64,000 bases of DNA from Acidimicrobiaceae bacterium. GTDB lineage: Bacteria > Actinomycetota > Acidimicrobiia > Acidimicrobiales > RAAP-2. The position numbers and the translations under genes were made by a program. This document shows positions 17,484-25,015 of the stretch, one piece after another. The stretch is from the NCBI GenBank assembly GCA_003153575.1, contig PLZW01000010.1, forward strand, positions 1 through 64,000, in the 5' to 3' direction. The stretch's first letter is position 1. Each line of letters opens with the position of its first letter. The notes under the pieces are model-generated. The model saw only the letters and a list, made by a program, of their open reading frames with translations. It did no database searches and was not told where the DNA came from.

Positions 17484-18346
17484 CCGATCGGCCCGCCCGC
17501 ATCGTCGATGCCCACGTACACCTGTGGGACCCTGCCCGGACCGACTGGTATCCGTACCTCGCCGTTCCCCAAGCTGCTCCCACCGGTGACCCGTCACGGA
17601 TGTCCCGGCTGTTCGATGTGGCCACCTACCGGTCGGAGACGGCGGGGTGGCAGGTTGACAAGTTCGTCAACGTGGCGGCGGCCACCGGCGGCCACTCGGT
17701 CGAGGAGACCATCGAGCTGGACCGCGAGGCACCGGCCCGGGGTGGTCCCGACGCCATTGTCGGAGGCATCCCGCCGACCGAGTCGGTGGCCGAAGCCGTC
17801 GGTCTGCTCGACCGGCAGATGACGGCGTCCCGGTTCCGTGGCGTCCGCCCCATGGGACGGTATGAGGGACCGCTTCCCGACGCCGGTGTCCTCCTCGAGC
17901 TCCAAGAGCGGCATCTGCTGTTCGAATTGATGGCCCATCCCGACCGGCTCCGCTTGGCTGCCGAGCAGCTGGCCCGCTTCGACCGGCTGGTCGTCGTGGT
18001 CGAACATGCCGGCTGGCCCCGATCGGACTCCGACGAGGAGCGCGCCCTCTGGAAGGACGGCATCGATGCGCTGTCAGATCTCGGCGACAGGGTCGTGTGC
18101 AAGCTCTCGGGACTGGCCATGCCGTTGGCCTCGATGAGCGTGGACGCCTTCGCCCCGTGGCTCGAGTACGCAATCGAAGCCTTCGGTGTCGATCGCTGCA
18201 TGTTCGCCAGCAACTTTCCCGTCGACTCCATGTACGGCACCTTCGACGAGCTGTTCGAGGTGTTCAGCGGGGTGACGGCCGGGCTCGATGCCGAGTCCCG
18301 CCTGAAGCTGTTTGCCGGCAATGCCGAGACCGTCTACCGCTGCTAG
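17480..18346 (+). CDS. Amidohydrolase-2 family hydrolase (lactonase-like)
   Basis: This 288-residue TIM-barrel hydrolase keeps the canonical metal motif His-x-His in IVDAHVHLWDP. Later it has VVEHAGWP and MFASNFPVDSMYGTFDEL, the usual C-terminal Asn/Asp strand of small amidohydrolase-2 proteins such as lactonases and 2-pyrone-4,6-dicarboxylate hydrolase. It overlaps the SDR gene by 4 bp (ATGA), so it is tightly coupled to the Baeyer-Villiger-type enzyme; lactone hydrolysis would be the natural third step. Unlike most amidohydrolases in this window, its first metal ligand is not replaced. The function is inferred from context and family. Confidence 0.87.
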   Translation: MTDRPARIVDAHVHLWDPARTDWYPYLAVPQAAPTGDPSRMSRLFDVATYRSETAGWQVDKFVNVAAATGGHSVEETIELDREAPARGGPDAIVGGIPPTESVAEAVGLLDRQMTASRFRGVRPMGRYEGPLPDAGVLLELQERHLLFELMAHPDRLRLAAEQLARFDRLVVVVEHAGWPRSDSDEERALWKDGIDALSDLGDRVVCKLSGLAMPLASMSVDAFAPWLEYAIEAFGVDRCMFASNFPVDSMYGTFDELFEVFSGVTAGLDAESRLKLFAGNAETVYRC

Positions 18347-18350
18347 TCCT

Positions 18351-18368
18351 GCGTGGGTGTCCGCACGC
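18351..18368. terminator. Weak hairpin in convergent gap
   Basis: GCGTG and CACGC are separated by 8 bases, just after the amidohydrolase stop and before the end of the convergent ACAD. The 5-bp stem is short and there is no U-tract. Confidence 0.25.
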
Positions 18369-18389
18369 TCGTCCCGGTGACCGGTTCTG

Positions 18390-19541
18390 CTACCCCAGGT
18401 CGAGCGAGCGGCCGATGATCTCCTTCATGATCTCGGTGGTCCCGCCGTAGATGGTGGTGACCCGGGCGTCGACGAAGGCCTTGGCGATGGGGTACTCGTT
18501 CATGTAGCCGTAGCCCCCGTGGAGCTGGAGGCAGCGGTCGACGACCCGACCCTGCATCTCGGTGCACCACCACTTGGCCATGGCGGCGTCCTCGGCCGTC
18601 AGTTCGCCGGCGTTGAGGGCCTCGACGCAGCGGTCGATGAAGACCTGCCCCAATTCGACCTCGGTGGCCACCTCGGCCAAGGTGAACCGGGTGTTCTGGA
18701 ACGACCCGACCGGCACGCCGAACGCGGTGCGCTCCCGCACGTAGGCGGTCGTCCAGTCGAGGGCGGCGCGGGCCCCGGCCAGCCCGCCGGCGGCCAGGGA
18801 GAGCCGCTCCTGGGGCAGGTTGGACACCAGGTGGGCGAAGCCTTGACCCTCGACCCCGAGCAGGTTGCCCACCGGGATGCGGCAGTCGGAGAAGTACAGC
18901 TCGGCCGTGTCCTGGGCGTGCAGACCCAACTTGTCGAGATTGCGCCCCCGGGTGAACCCCGGCGTGTCCCGCTCGACCACGACCAGGCTGATGCCCTTGT
19001 GGGCGAGCGCCGGATCGGTCTTGACCGCCGTCACCACCAGGTCGGCGTTGATCCCATTGGTGATGAACGTCTTCGACCCGTTGAGCACGAACTCGTCGCC
19101 GTCCCGGACCGCCGAGGTGGCGATGGAGGCCAGGTCGGAGCCGGTTCCGGGCTCGGTCATGGCGATAGCCAGGATCTGGTCGCCCACGGCGATGCCCGGG
19201 AGCCACCGACGGCGCTGCTCGGGCGTGGCGTAGTGGAGGAAGTACGGGAGGCAGATGTCGTTGTGGAGGGCGAACCCGAGGGCGGCACCGTTCATCCCCA
19301 CCCGGTGGAGCTCCTCGGCCACGATCAGGTTGAAGCGGAAGTCGTCACTGCCGCCACCGCCGTACTCGGTGGGGATCGCCATGCCCAGGAAGCCGTGTTT
19401 TCCGGCCTGCTCGAACGCCGATCGGTCGACGATTCCGGCCTCGTCCCACCGGGCCGACTCGGGCACCATGTCGGACTCGACGAAGCGACGGAAGCTCGTC
19501 CGGAACTCGTCGTGCTCGTCGTGGAACAGTTGCCGTCGCAT
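18390..19541 (-). CDS. Acyl-CoA dehydrogenase (single-subunit type)
   Basis: This 383-residue ACAD carries both signature regions in one chain: AIAMTEPGTGSDLAS in the middle domain, HGGYGYMNEYPIAKAF with the catalytic Glu, and IYGGTTEIMKEIIGRSLDL at the end. It should therefore work as a homotetramer, unlike the paired ACADs elsewhere here. ATG 19541 has GGAGGG upstream. It is transcribed alone, divergent from the HMG-CoA-synthase-like/thiolase pair and sharing a 117-bp control region with inverted GTAGGTTC repeats. It would oxidise the same pathway's saturated acyl-CoA; the chain type cannot be told. Confidence 0.92.
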   Translation of the reverse strand: MRRQLFHDEHDEFRTSFRRFVESDMVPESARWDEAGIVDRSAFEQAGKHGFLGMAIPTEYGGGGSDDFRFNLIVAEELHRVGMNGAALGFALHNDICLPYFLHYATPEQRRRWLPGIAVGDQILAIAMTEPGTGSDLASIATSAVRDGDEFVLNGSKTFITNGINADLVVTAVKTDPALAHKGISLVVVERDTPGFTRGRNLDKLGLHAQDTAELYFSDCRIPVGNLLGVEGQGFAHLVSNLPQERLSLAAGGLAGARAALDWTTAYVRERTAFGVPVGSFQNTRFTLAEVATEVELGQVFIDRCVEALNAGELTAEDAAMAKWWCTEMQGRVVDRCLQLHGGYGYMNEYPIAKAFVDARVTTIYGGTTEIMKEIIGRSLDLG

Positions 19542-19576
19542 GGCCCTCCTGGCTCCTGGCCCCCGGGGCGCTCAGT

Positions 19577-19627
19577 GTAGGTTCACCAGCGCCACAAGTA
19601 TGCTCTTGCCCGTGCACGAGAACCTAC
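19577..19627. repeat. Inverted repeat GTAGGTTC...GAACCTAC in divergent control region
   Basis: Perfect 8-base arms at 19577-19584 and 19620-19627 are separated by 35 bases, between an ACAD (minus) and the HMGS-like gene (plus). The arms bracket a TATGCT -10 box. They could be a split operator for a regulator not encoded here. Confidence 0.5.
19599..19604 (+). promoter_or_regulatory. -10 box ahead of leader ORF and HMGS-like gene
   Basis: TATGCT, then 7 bases, then a GTG at 19612 that opens a 16-residue leader ORF. The geometry matches a leaderless promoter. Confidence 0.45.
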
Positions 19628-19662
19628 TTCCGCACCTGTTCGGCCGGGGCCGGCGACCATGA
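19612..19662 (+). CDS. Leader ORF (16 aa) ending on HMGS-like start codon
   Basis: GTG 19612 opens MHENLLPHLFGRGRRP, whose TGA overlaps the ATG of the next gene as ATGA. It starts 7 bases after TATGCT. The right arm of an inverted repeat lies within it. A basic, proline-ended peptide and the exact overlap suggest translational coupling rather than a stand-alone product. Confidence 0.4.
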   Translation: MHENLLPHLFGRGRRP

Positions 19663-21128
19663 CCGACGGCATCGTGTCCTGGGGTTCCTACCTCCCGTAC
19701 TGGCGCCTCCAGCGCAGCGCCATCGGCGCCAGCCTGGGGGGACCCGCCGGGCGGGGCAGCCGGTCGGTGGCCTCCTACGACGAGGACACCACGACGATGG
19801 GGCTCGAAGCGGGGCGCCGCGCCCTGGCCGCACTCGACGGCCCCGTCCCCGAGGACCTGTTCTTCGCCACCCCGGCCCCGGCCTACCTGGACAAGACCAA
19901 CGCCACGGCGATCCACGGGGCCCTGGAGCTACCCGGCTGGGCCGGTGCCTACGACATGATCGGCTCGGTGCGCTCGTCGGTCGGGGCACTGCGGGCGGCC
20001 CGGGGGGTCGCCGGCGACCACCGAGCGGTCGCCGTGTTGTCCGATCTGCGGACCGGGCTCGCCGGTGGCAGTGAGGAGCGCGATAGCGGCGACGGGGCCG
20101 TAGCCCTCGTCTTCGGGGCCGACGACGACGACGCCGTGGTGGCCGAGTGGATCGCCCACGCCGGCACCACCGCCGAGTTCCTGGACCGCTGGCGGACGCC
20201 GGGGGAGACCGATTCCAAGGTGTGGGAGGAACGGTTCGGCCAGGAGGTCTACGTCCCGCTGGTCCACCAGGCCTGGTCCGAGGCGCTCAAGTCGGCGGGC
20301 GTGACGGCCACCGAGGTCGACCACGTCGCCGTGGTCGGCCTGCACACCCGGGCCGTCGGCGCCGTCCGGACGTCGCTCGGGGTGCGCCCCGAGGCGGTCG
20401 TCGCCGACCGGGCGGCGACGGTCGGGAACCTGGGGGCGGCCGAACCGGGTGCGGCCCTGGCCGACATGCTGGAGCGGGCCGAGCCCGGAGCACTCCTGGC
20501 CCTGGTGGTGGTGGCCGACGGTGCCGACGTTGTGCTGCTGCGGGCCACCGACGCCCTTCCCGCCGCCCGGCAGGCGAGGCACGCCGCCGGTCTGGCCGAC
20601 GTGGCCGACCAGGCGGCATCGGGCCCCGGTGACCTGCCCTACGCGCGGTTCCTCACGTGGCGGGGCGCACTGCTCCGGGAACCGCCCCGTCGTCCCGACC
20701 CCGAACGACCCGGCGCCCCGGCCACATGGCGCTCCACGCCGTGGAAGGGCGGATTCGAGGCCAGCGACTGCCGGTCCTGCGGATTCCGGCACCTTCCTCC
20801 GGCCCGGGTGTGCCTGCGGTGCCGGACCATCGACGAGATGGACCGGGTCCGACTGGCCGACGTGGGCGGCCGGGTGGCCACCTACACGGTCGACCGGTTG
20901 GCCTTCTCCATGTCTCCACCCGTCATCGGCGCCGTCGTCGACTTCGACGGCGGCGGCCGCTACCGCTGCGAGATGACCGATGCCGATCCGGACGCCGTGG
21001 CCATCGGCACCCGGGTGGAGATGGTCTTCCGGCGGCTCAACACGGCCAAGGGTGTGCACAACTACTTCTGGAAAGCGCGTCCGGTGGACGTGCCCGGTGA
21101 CGCAGACGACGAAGGGGAGGACGCATGA
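19659..21128 (+). CDS. HMG-CoA-synthase-like protein fused to zinc-ribbon OB-fold (DUF35)
   Basis: Residues 1-350 of this 489-residue protein resemble the thiolase-fold 3-hydroxy-3-methylglutaryl-CoA synthase family (start VSWGSYLPYWRL, then EDTTTMGLEAGRRAL). Residues 365-480 are a DUF35 OB-fold with a four-Cys zinc ribbon (C371-x2-C374, C385-x2-C388). No cysteine occurs before residue 371; the segment where the synthase nucleophile should lie reads MIGSVRSSVGALRAA. It is therefore unlikely to catalyse condensation and may instead be a scaffold for the thiolase that overlaps it (ATGA). DUF35 proteins are known partners of thiolases in archaeal mevalonate synthesis and of Ltp2 aldolase in steroid side-chain removal. 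Its role here is inference. Confidence 0.85.
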   Translation: MTDGIVSWGSYLPYWRLQRSAIGASLGGPAGRGSRSVASYDEDTTTMGLEAGRRALAALDGPVPEDLFFATPAPAYLDKTNATAIHGALELPGWAGAYDMIGSVRSSVGALRAARGVAGDHRAVAVLSDLRTGLAGGSEERDSGDGAVALVFGADDDDAVVAEWIAHAGTTAEFLDRWRTPGETDSKVWEERFGQEVYVPLVHQAWSEALKSAGVTATEVDHVAVVGLHTRAVGAVRTSLGVRPEAVVADRAATVGNLGAAEPGAALADMLERAEPGALLALVVVADGADVVLLRATDALPAARQARHAAGLADVADQAASGPGDLPYARFLTWRGALLREPPRRPDPERPGAPATWRSTPWKGGFEASDCRSCGFRHLPPARVCLRCRTIDEMDRVRLADVGGRVATYTVDRLAFSMSPPVIGAVVDFDGGGRYRCEMTDADPDAVAIGTRVEMVFRRLNTAKGVHNYFWKARPVDVPGDADDEGEDA

Positions 21129-22327
21129 GCTCGAACGGGATCCGTGACCGGGTGGCCATCGTGGGGATGGGATGCACGCCGTTCGGCGAGCGTTGGGACA
21201 AAGGAGTCGACGACCTGTTGATCGACGCGGCCAAAGAGGCCATCGCCTCGGCCGGCGTCACCCTGGACGACATCGACGCCTTCTGGCTCGGGACCATGAC
21301 CTCGGGCACGTCGGGGATCACCCTGTCCAAGCCGCTGAAGATCGACTACAAGCCGGTCACCCGCGTGGAGAACTTCTGTGCCACCGGGTCCGAGGCGTTC
21401 CGCAACGCCTGCTACGCCGTGGCGTCGGGCGCCTACGACCTGGCCATGGCCATCGGGGTGGAGAAGCTGAAGGACACCGGGTACTCCGGGCTCACCGGCA
21501 TCCGCCCGGTGGGCGACGGGACCGACGCCGCCCTGTCGTCCCCCGCCGCCTTCTCCTTCGTGGCCCCGTCGTATGCCGATCGGTACGGGGTCGACCCCGA
21601 GGAGATGAAACAGGTGATGAGCCGGATCGCCTGGAAGAACCACCGCAACGGTGCGGTCAACCCCCGGGCCCAATTCCGCAAGGAGATCTCCATGGAGACC
21701 ATCACCCGATCGCCGCTGGTGGCCGGGAACCTCGGGGTCTACGACTGCAGCGGTGTGAGCGACGGATCGGCGGCGGCCATTATCTGCCGGGCCGAGGACG
21801 CCCATCGCTACTCCGACAATCCGCTCTACGTGAAGGCGCTGAGCTTCGTGGCCGGACCCGGAGGCGGCTTCATCGACCCCGACTACGACTACACCACCTT
21901 CCCCGAGGTGGTGCGCTCGGCCGAGGACGCCTACCAGCAGGCCGGGATCACCGACCCCCGGGCGTCGCTGGCCATGGCCGAGGTCCACGACTGCTTCACC
22001 CCCACCGAGCTCGTCCTCATGGAGGACATGCGGTTCTCCGAACGGGGCCTCGGATGGAAGGACGTGCTGGCCGGCACCTTCGACCGCGACGGCGAGCTGC
22101 CGGTCAATCCTGACGGGGGCCTCAAGAGCTTCGGCCATCCGATCGGGGCGTCAGGGCTCCGCATGCTGTTCGAGTGCTGGCTCCAGCTGCGTGGCGAGGC
22201 ACCGCCCGAACGGCAGATCGCCACGGTGGCGGAGGGGCGCACCCTGGGCCTGACCCACAACCTCGGGGGCGCGCCCGGCGAGTGCGTGAGCTTCGTGTCC
22301 ATCGTGGGACCCGACCTGGCGGACTGA
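21125..22327 (+). CDS. Thiolase-family protein (SCP-x/acetyl-CoA acetyltransferase type)
   Basis: This 400-residue thiolase-fold enzyme has the nucleophile Cys85 in ENFCATGSEAF, an acid-base segment HDCFTPTELVLMED, His338 in SFGHPIGASG and a C-terminal HNLGGAPGECVSF. It would cleave a 3-ketoacyl-CoA or act as a retro-aldolase. It overlaps the HMGS-like/OB-fold gene by 4 bp and almost certainly forms a complex with it, as thiolase-DUF35 pairs do. The active-site residues are intact, in contrast to the partner. A strong bidirectional hairpin follows at 22333-22366. Confidence 0.92.
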   Translation: MSSNGIRDRVAIVGMGCTPFGERWDKGVDDLLIDAAKEAIASAGVTLDDIDAFWLGTMTSGTSGITLSKPLKIDYKPVTRVENFCATGSEAFRNACYAVASGAYDLAMAIGVEKLKDTGYSGLTGIRPVGDGTDAALSSPAAFSFVAPSYADRYGVDPEEMKQVMSRIAWKNHRNGAVNPRAQFRKEISMETITRSPLVAGNLGVYDCSGVSDGSAAAIICRAEDAHRYSDNPLYVKALSFVAGPGGGFIDPDYDYTTFPEVVRSAEDAYQQAGITDPRASLAMAEVHDCFTPTELVLMEDMRFSERGLGWKDVLAGTFDRDGELPVNPDGGLKSFGHPIGASGLRMLFECWLQLRGEAPPERQIATVAEGRTLGLTHNLGGAPGECVSFVSIVGPDLAD

Positions 22328-22332
22328 GACCC

Positions 22333-22366
22333 GGTCCCGGTGGGGCGCCGACGTGCCGCCGGGACC
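22333..22366. terminator. Bidirectional terminator hairpin
   Basis: GGTCCCGG at 22333 pairs with CCGGGACC at 22359, extending inward by a G-U and two G-C pairs to an 11-bp stem with a 12-base loop. TCTCTT follows. It sits in the 54-bp gap between the thiolase and the convergent amidohydrolase. Confidence 0.6.
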
Positions 22367-22381
22367 TCTCTTGCGTCGGCG

Positions 22382-23572
22382 TCAGGCCGGAACGCCCACG
22401 CCCATCAGCCCGGCCAGGTTGCCGCCCATGATCTTCGCTTTGGTGTCGTCGGCCATGCCGTCGAGCTCGTCGACGTAGCTGATGGGATCGGCCAAGCCCT
22501 CGGGATGGGGGTAGTCGCTGCCGAAGAGCACGTGGTCGGCGCCTACCAGATCCACCAGCGACTGCAGGTTGTCCTCCCAGAACGGATTGACGTAGACGTT
22601 GCGCAGGAACGCCCCGGCCGGGTCCTCCTCGAACTGCTGCGGCATCTTGGCGTACAGGTCGGACAGGTCGTGGAGCAGGTGACGGACCCAGTTGGCCCCG
22701 TTCTCCACGGCCGCCACCTTGAGGTCCGGGAACCGGCTGAAGGCGCCGTGGCACACCATGGCCGCCATGGTGTCGGCGATGGGCCGCTTGCCCTGGGAGA
22801 TGGCCCGGAAGGCCGACGGCTGGAAGGGGAGGAACTCCGAGCTCTCCTCCCACCAGTTGGCGATCTGGCTGTAGCCGCTGTCCGACGCGTGCATGCCGAC
22901 CAGCAGGCCGGCGTCCTGGATGCGCTCCCAGATCGGGTCGAACATGGGCAGCCCGGGGGAGCGGGTGCCGCGCAGCCCGGGCACCGGGGCTGGCCGGATC
23001 AGCACGCAGCGGGCGCCCCGCTCGATGACGAGCTCCAGCTCGGCCAAGGCCTCGTCGACCATGCCCATGGCGATCACCGGGGTGGCGAAGATGCGGCCTT
23101 CGAAGTCGAACCTCCACGTCTCGTACATCCACTCGTTGAGCCCGTGGATGACGCCTTGGATGAGTTCGGGGTCGTCCTTCAGGCGCTCCTCGATGAGGCT
23201 GGCCAAGGTGGGGAACATCAGGGCCCGGTCGATGCCGAGCTCGTCCATCAGCTCGATCCGGGGCTCGGGGGCACGGAAGCCCGGGAGGCACTTGATGGGG
23301 TCGCCGATCAGCTCCCGGTAGGACTTCCCCTCGGGATTGCCGTTCCGGTAGAAGCTCTCCTGGGCGCCGGGTGCCGCCACCACGTCGAACGTCGGGTTGG
23401 GGATGTACTCGCTGATGGCGCCCCGGACCACGATCTTGGTCCGGCCCCGCACGTCGATGTAGTCGATGGCCTTGGCGTACTTCTCGGGGAGGAACTTGGT
23501 CAGCGCCTCCTTCGTCTCGTACATGTGGTTGTCGGCGTCGAAGACCGGATAGTCGAGCGTGCGGGATGGCAT
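22382..23572 (-). CDS. Amidohydrolase-2 family metal-dependent hydrolase
   Basis: This 396-residue protein is the close paralog of 3149-4339. It starts MPSRTLDYPVFDADNHMYE, again with Asp-Asn-His in place of the His-x-His metal pair, and ends with FGSDYPHPEGLADPISYVD. The middle has GMHASDSGYSQ. The start at 23572 has AGGGGAA upstream; a start 14 codons earlier has no support. It has a 193-bp gap upstream that contains the terminator of the preceding operon, so it is likely transcribed alone. Family members act on carboxylated or amide substrates; a decarboxylase or C-C hydrolase activity is possible. Confidence 0.86.
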   Translation of the reverse strand: MPSRTLDYPVFDADNHMYETKEALTKFLPEKYAKAIDYIDVRGRTKIVVRGAISEYIPNPTFDVVAAPGAQESFYRNGNPEGKSYRELIGDPIKCLPGFRAPEPRIELMDELGIDRALMFPTLASLIEERLKDDPELIQGVIHGLNEWMYETWRFDFEGRIFATPVIAMGMVDEALAELELVIERGARCVLIRPAPVPGLRGTRSPGLPMFDPIWERIQDAGLLVGMHASDSGYSQIANWWEESSEFLPFQPSAFRAISQGKRPIADTMAAMVCHGAFSRFPDLKVAAVENGANWVRHLLHDLSDLYAKMPQQFEEDPAGAFLRNVYVNPFWEDNLQSLVDLVGADHVLFGSDYPHPEGLADPISYVDELDGMADDTKAKIMGGNLAGLMGVGVPA

Positions 23573-23742
23573 CCGAAGTTCCCCTTTTCGTCGTCCGGAG
23601 TCTGCAGGGCCCATGCGGGCAGCCCCGTCCCCGGTGTGCGGCGGCGGGCGGAGGCTCCGTCTCGCCGTACGAGAACGACGTTAGCACCGACCCGTCAGAC
23701 ACCCCCTCGCATCCCGGCTCCGACTGCCTGGCTCCGGTGCCT

Positions 23743-23761
23743 GGTGCCGGGGCCCGGCACC
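23743..23761 (-). terminator. Perfect GC palindrome after crotonase stop
   Basis: GGTGCCGGG, one base, CCCGGCACC: nine paired bases on each side around a single base (in practice an 8-bp stem with a 3-base loop). It begins 5 bases beyond the minus-strand crotonase stop codon. No U-tract follows, as is common in high-G+C bacteria. Confidence 0.55.
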
Positions 23762-23765
23762 TGCT

Positions 23766-24539
23766 TCACGCGTCCGGGTGCACCCAGGCGGGCGGCCGCT
23801 TCTCCATGAACGCCCGCATGCCCTCACGCGGTTCGTCGGAGTGCTCGAGTGCCCAGAACATGGCCGGGTAGTCGATGGTCCCGTAGCGCTCGTTCAGCAT
23901 CCGCTTCACCTGGGCCCGGGCGTTCGGCGCCGTCTGCAGCACCTGACGGGTGGCCTCCAACGCCGCATCACGCAGGTCGTCGTGCGGGACCACGCGGGAC
24001 AGCAGTCCCATGGCGAGCGCCTCGGTCGCATCGAAGCGGCGGGCCGAGAGCAGGAGGTCGCGGGCCATGGCCAGGCCGACATGGGCCGGCAGGGCCGCCG
24101 CATAGGTGGCGTCCGGAATCCCGCGCAGCAGTTCCGGGACCCGGAACGTCGCCCGGTCGCTCGCCACGGCGATGTCGGCCACCATGGCGACGAGCAGTCC
24201 ACCGGCCTGGCAGATCCCGTTCACGGCGGCGATGACCGGCGCCTGGCTGTCCCTGATGGCCAGGAACGGCAGGACGTCCTGGCCCATCGCGTCGGGAACC
24301 GTCTCGCCCTCTTCCCGTCGACCGCCGAGGTCGCCGCCCGGTGCGAAGACGTCGCCGACACCGGTGATGATGAGGGCACGGAGGTCGGGATCGGTGTTGA
24401 CGAGCGTCACGGCCCGCTTGAGTCCGTAGTACATGGCGGGGGTGAAGGCGTTCCTGGCGGCGGGGCGGTCGATGACGCACCAGGCGATCGGGCCCTGGCG
24501 CTCCAGTCGGAGGTGCGGTGTGCCCAGGTCGTCCGTCAT
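23766..24539 (-). CDS. Enoyl-CoA hydratase/isomerase (crotonase family)
   Basis: This 257-residue crotonase has the loops VFAPGGDLGG and GICQAGGLLVAMVAD, then FRVPELLRGIPDA with a Glu at the active-site position. It hydrates or isomerises an enoyl-CoA. ATG 24539 starts MTDDLGTPHLRLERQG; the open frame extends 35 codons further but into the thioesterase gene. It is the third gene after an ALDH and a thioesterase, with a CCCCGC/GCGGGG hairpin at the junction. Confidence 0.88.
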   Translation of the reverse strand: MTDDLGTPHLRLERQGPIAWCVIDRPAARNAFTPAMYYGLKRAVTLVNTDPDLRALIITGVGDVFAPGGDLGGRREEGETVPDAMGQDVLPFLAIRDSQAPVIAAVNGICQAGGLLVAMVADIAVASDRATFRVPELLRGIPDATYAAALPAHVGLAMARDLLLSARRFDATEALAMGLLSRVVPHDDLRDAALEATRQVLQTAPNARAQVKRMLNERYGTIDYPAMFWALEHSDEPREGMRAFMEKRPPAWVHPDA

Positions 24540-24554
24540 GCCGCCATCCCGGAA

Positions 24555-24572
24555 CCCCGCTGCTACGCGGGG
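24555..24572 (-). other. Hairpin at thioesterase-crotonase junction
   Basis: CCCCGC and GCGGGG with a 6-base loop span the thioesterase stop codon, 16 bases before the crotonase ATG. It could lower expression of the crotonase or partly terminate the message. Confidence 0.35.
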
Positions 24573-25015
24573 GAGCTGTCCGACCCGGTCCCGTTGCCGG
24601 GTCGGGGCTGCGAGAGGGAGAAGGCGACCGTGGCCACGGCACACAGCTCGCCGCTGCCGGCATCGGTCACGTCGACGGACACCACGGCGAGGGTCCGGCC
24701 CCGTCGGACGACCTTGGCGGTGGCCAGGGCGGGTCCGATGGTGAGGCCCAGCAGGTAGTGGATGGTGAGGTCGGCGGTGGTCACCGTCTCGCGGGAACCG
24801 GTGTCCATGACCGCCCGGCCGGCCACCACGTCGACCAGGGTGGCCACCAGGCCGCCCTGGAGGGCGCCGCGCGGGTTCTTCACCCGGTGGTCGATGTCCA
24901 TCTCGATGGCCAGGTCGACGCCCTCGTGCTCGACGTCGCGCATGTGCAGCTGTTGGAGCAGGTGCTCGCCCGAGGCGATGACCTCGTCGTGCTCGGCGGC
25001 TGTGGCCCGGATCAC
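24563..25015 (-). CDS. PaaI-family hotdog thioesterase
   Basis: This 150-residue single hotdog-domain protein has the central helix motif NPRGALQGGLVATLVDVVAG and TVTTADLTIHYL, the conserved strand of PaaI-like acyl-CoA thioesterases. GTG 25015 overlaps the stop codon of the upstream ALDH by 4 bases (GTGA); the frame remains open further upstream but inside the ALDH. Hydrolysis of an acyl-CoA in the same pathway as the ALDH and crotonase is likely. It is half the size of the tandem hotdog protein at 13080-13883. Confidence 0.87.
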   Translation of the reverse strand: MIRATAAEHDEVIASGEHLLQQLHMRDVEHEGVDLAIEMDIDHRVKNPRGALQGGLVATLVDVVAGRAVMDTGSRETVTTADLTIHYLLGLTIGPALATAKVVRRGRTLAVVSVDVTDAGSGELCAVATVAFSLSQPRPGNGTGSDSSPA

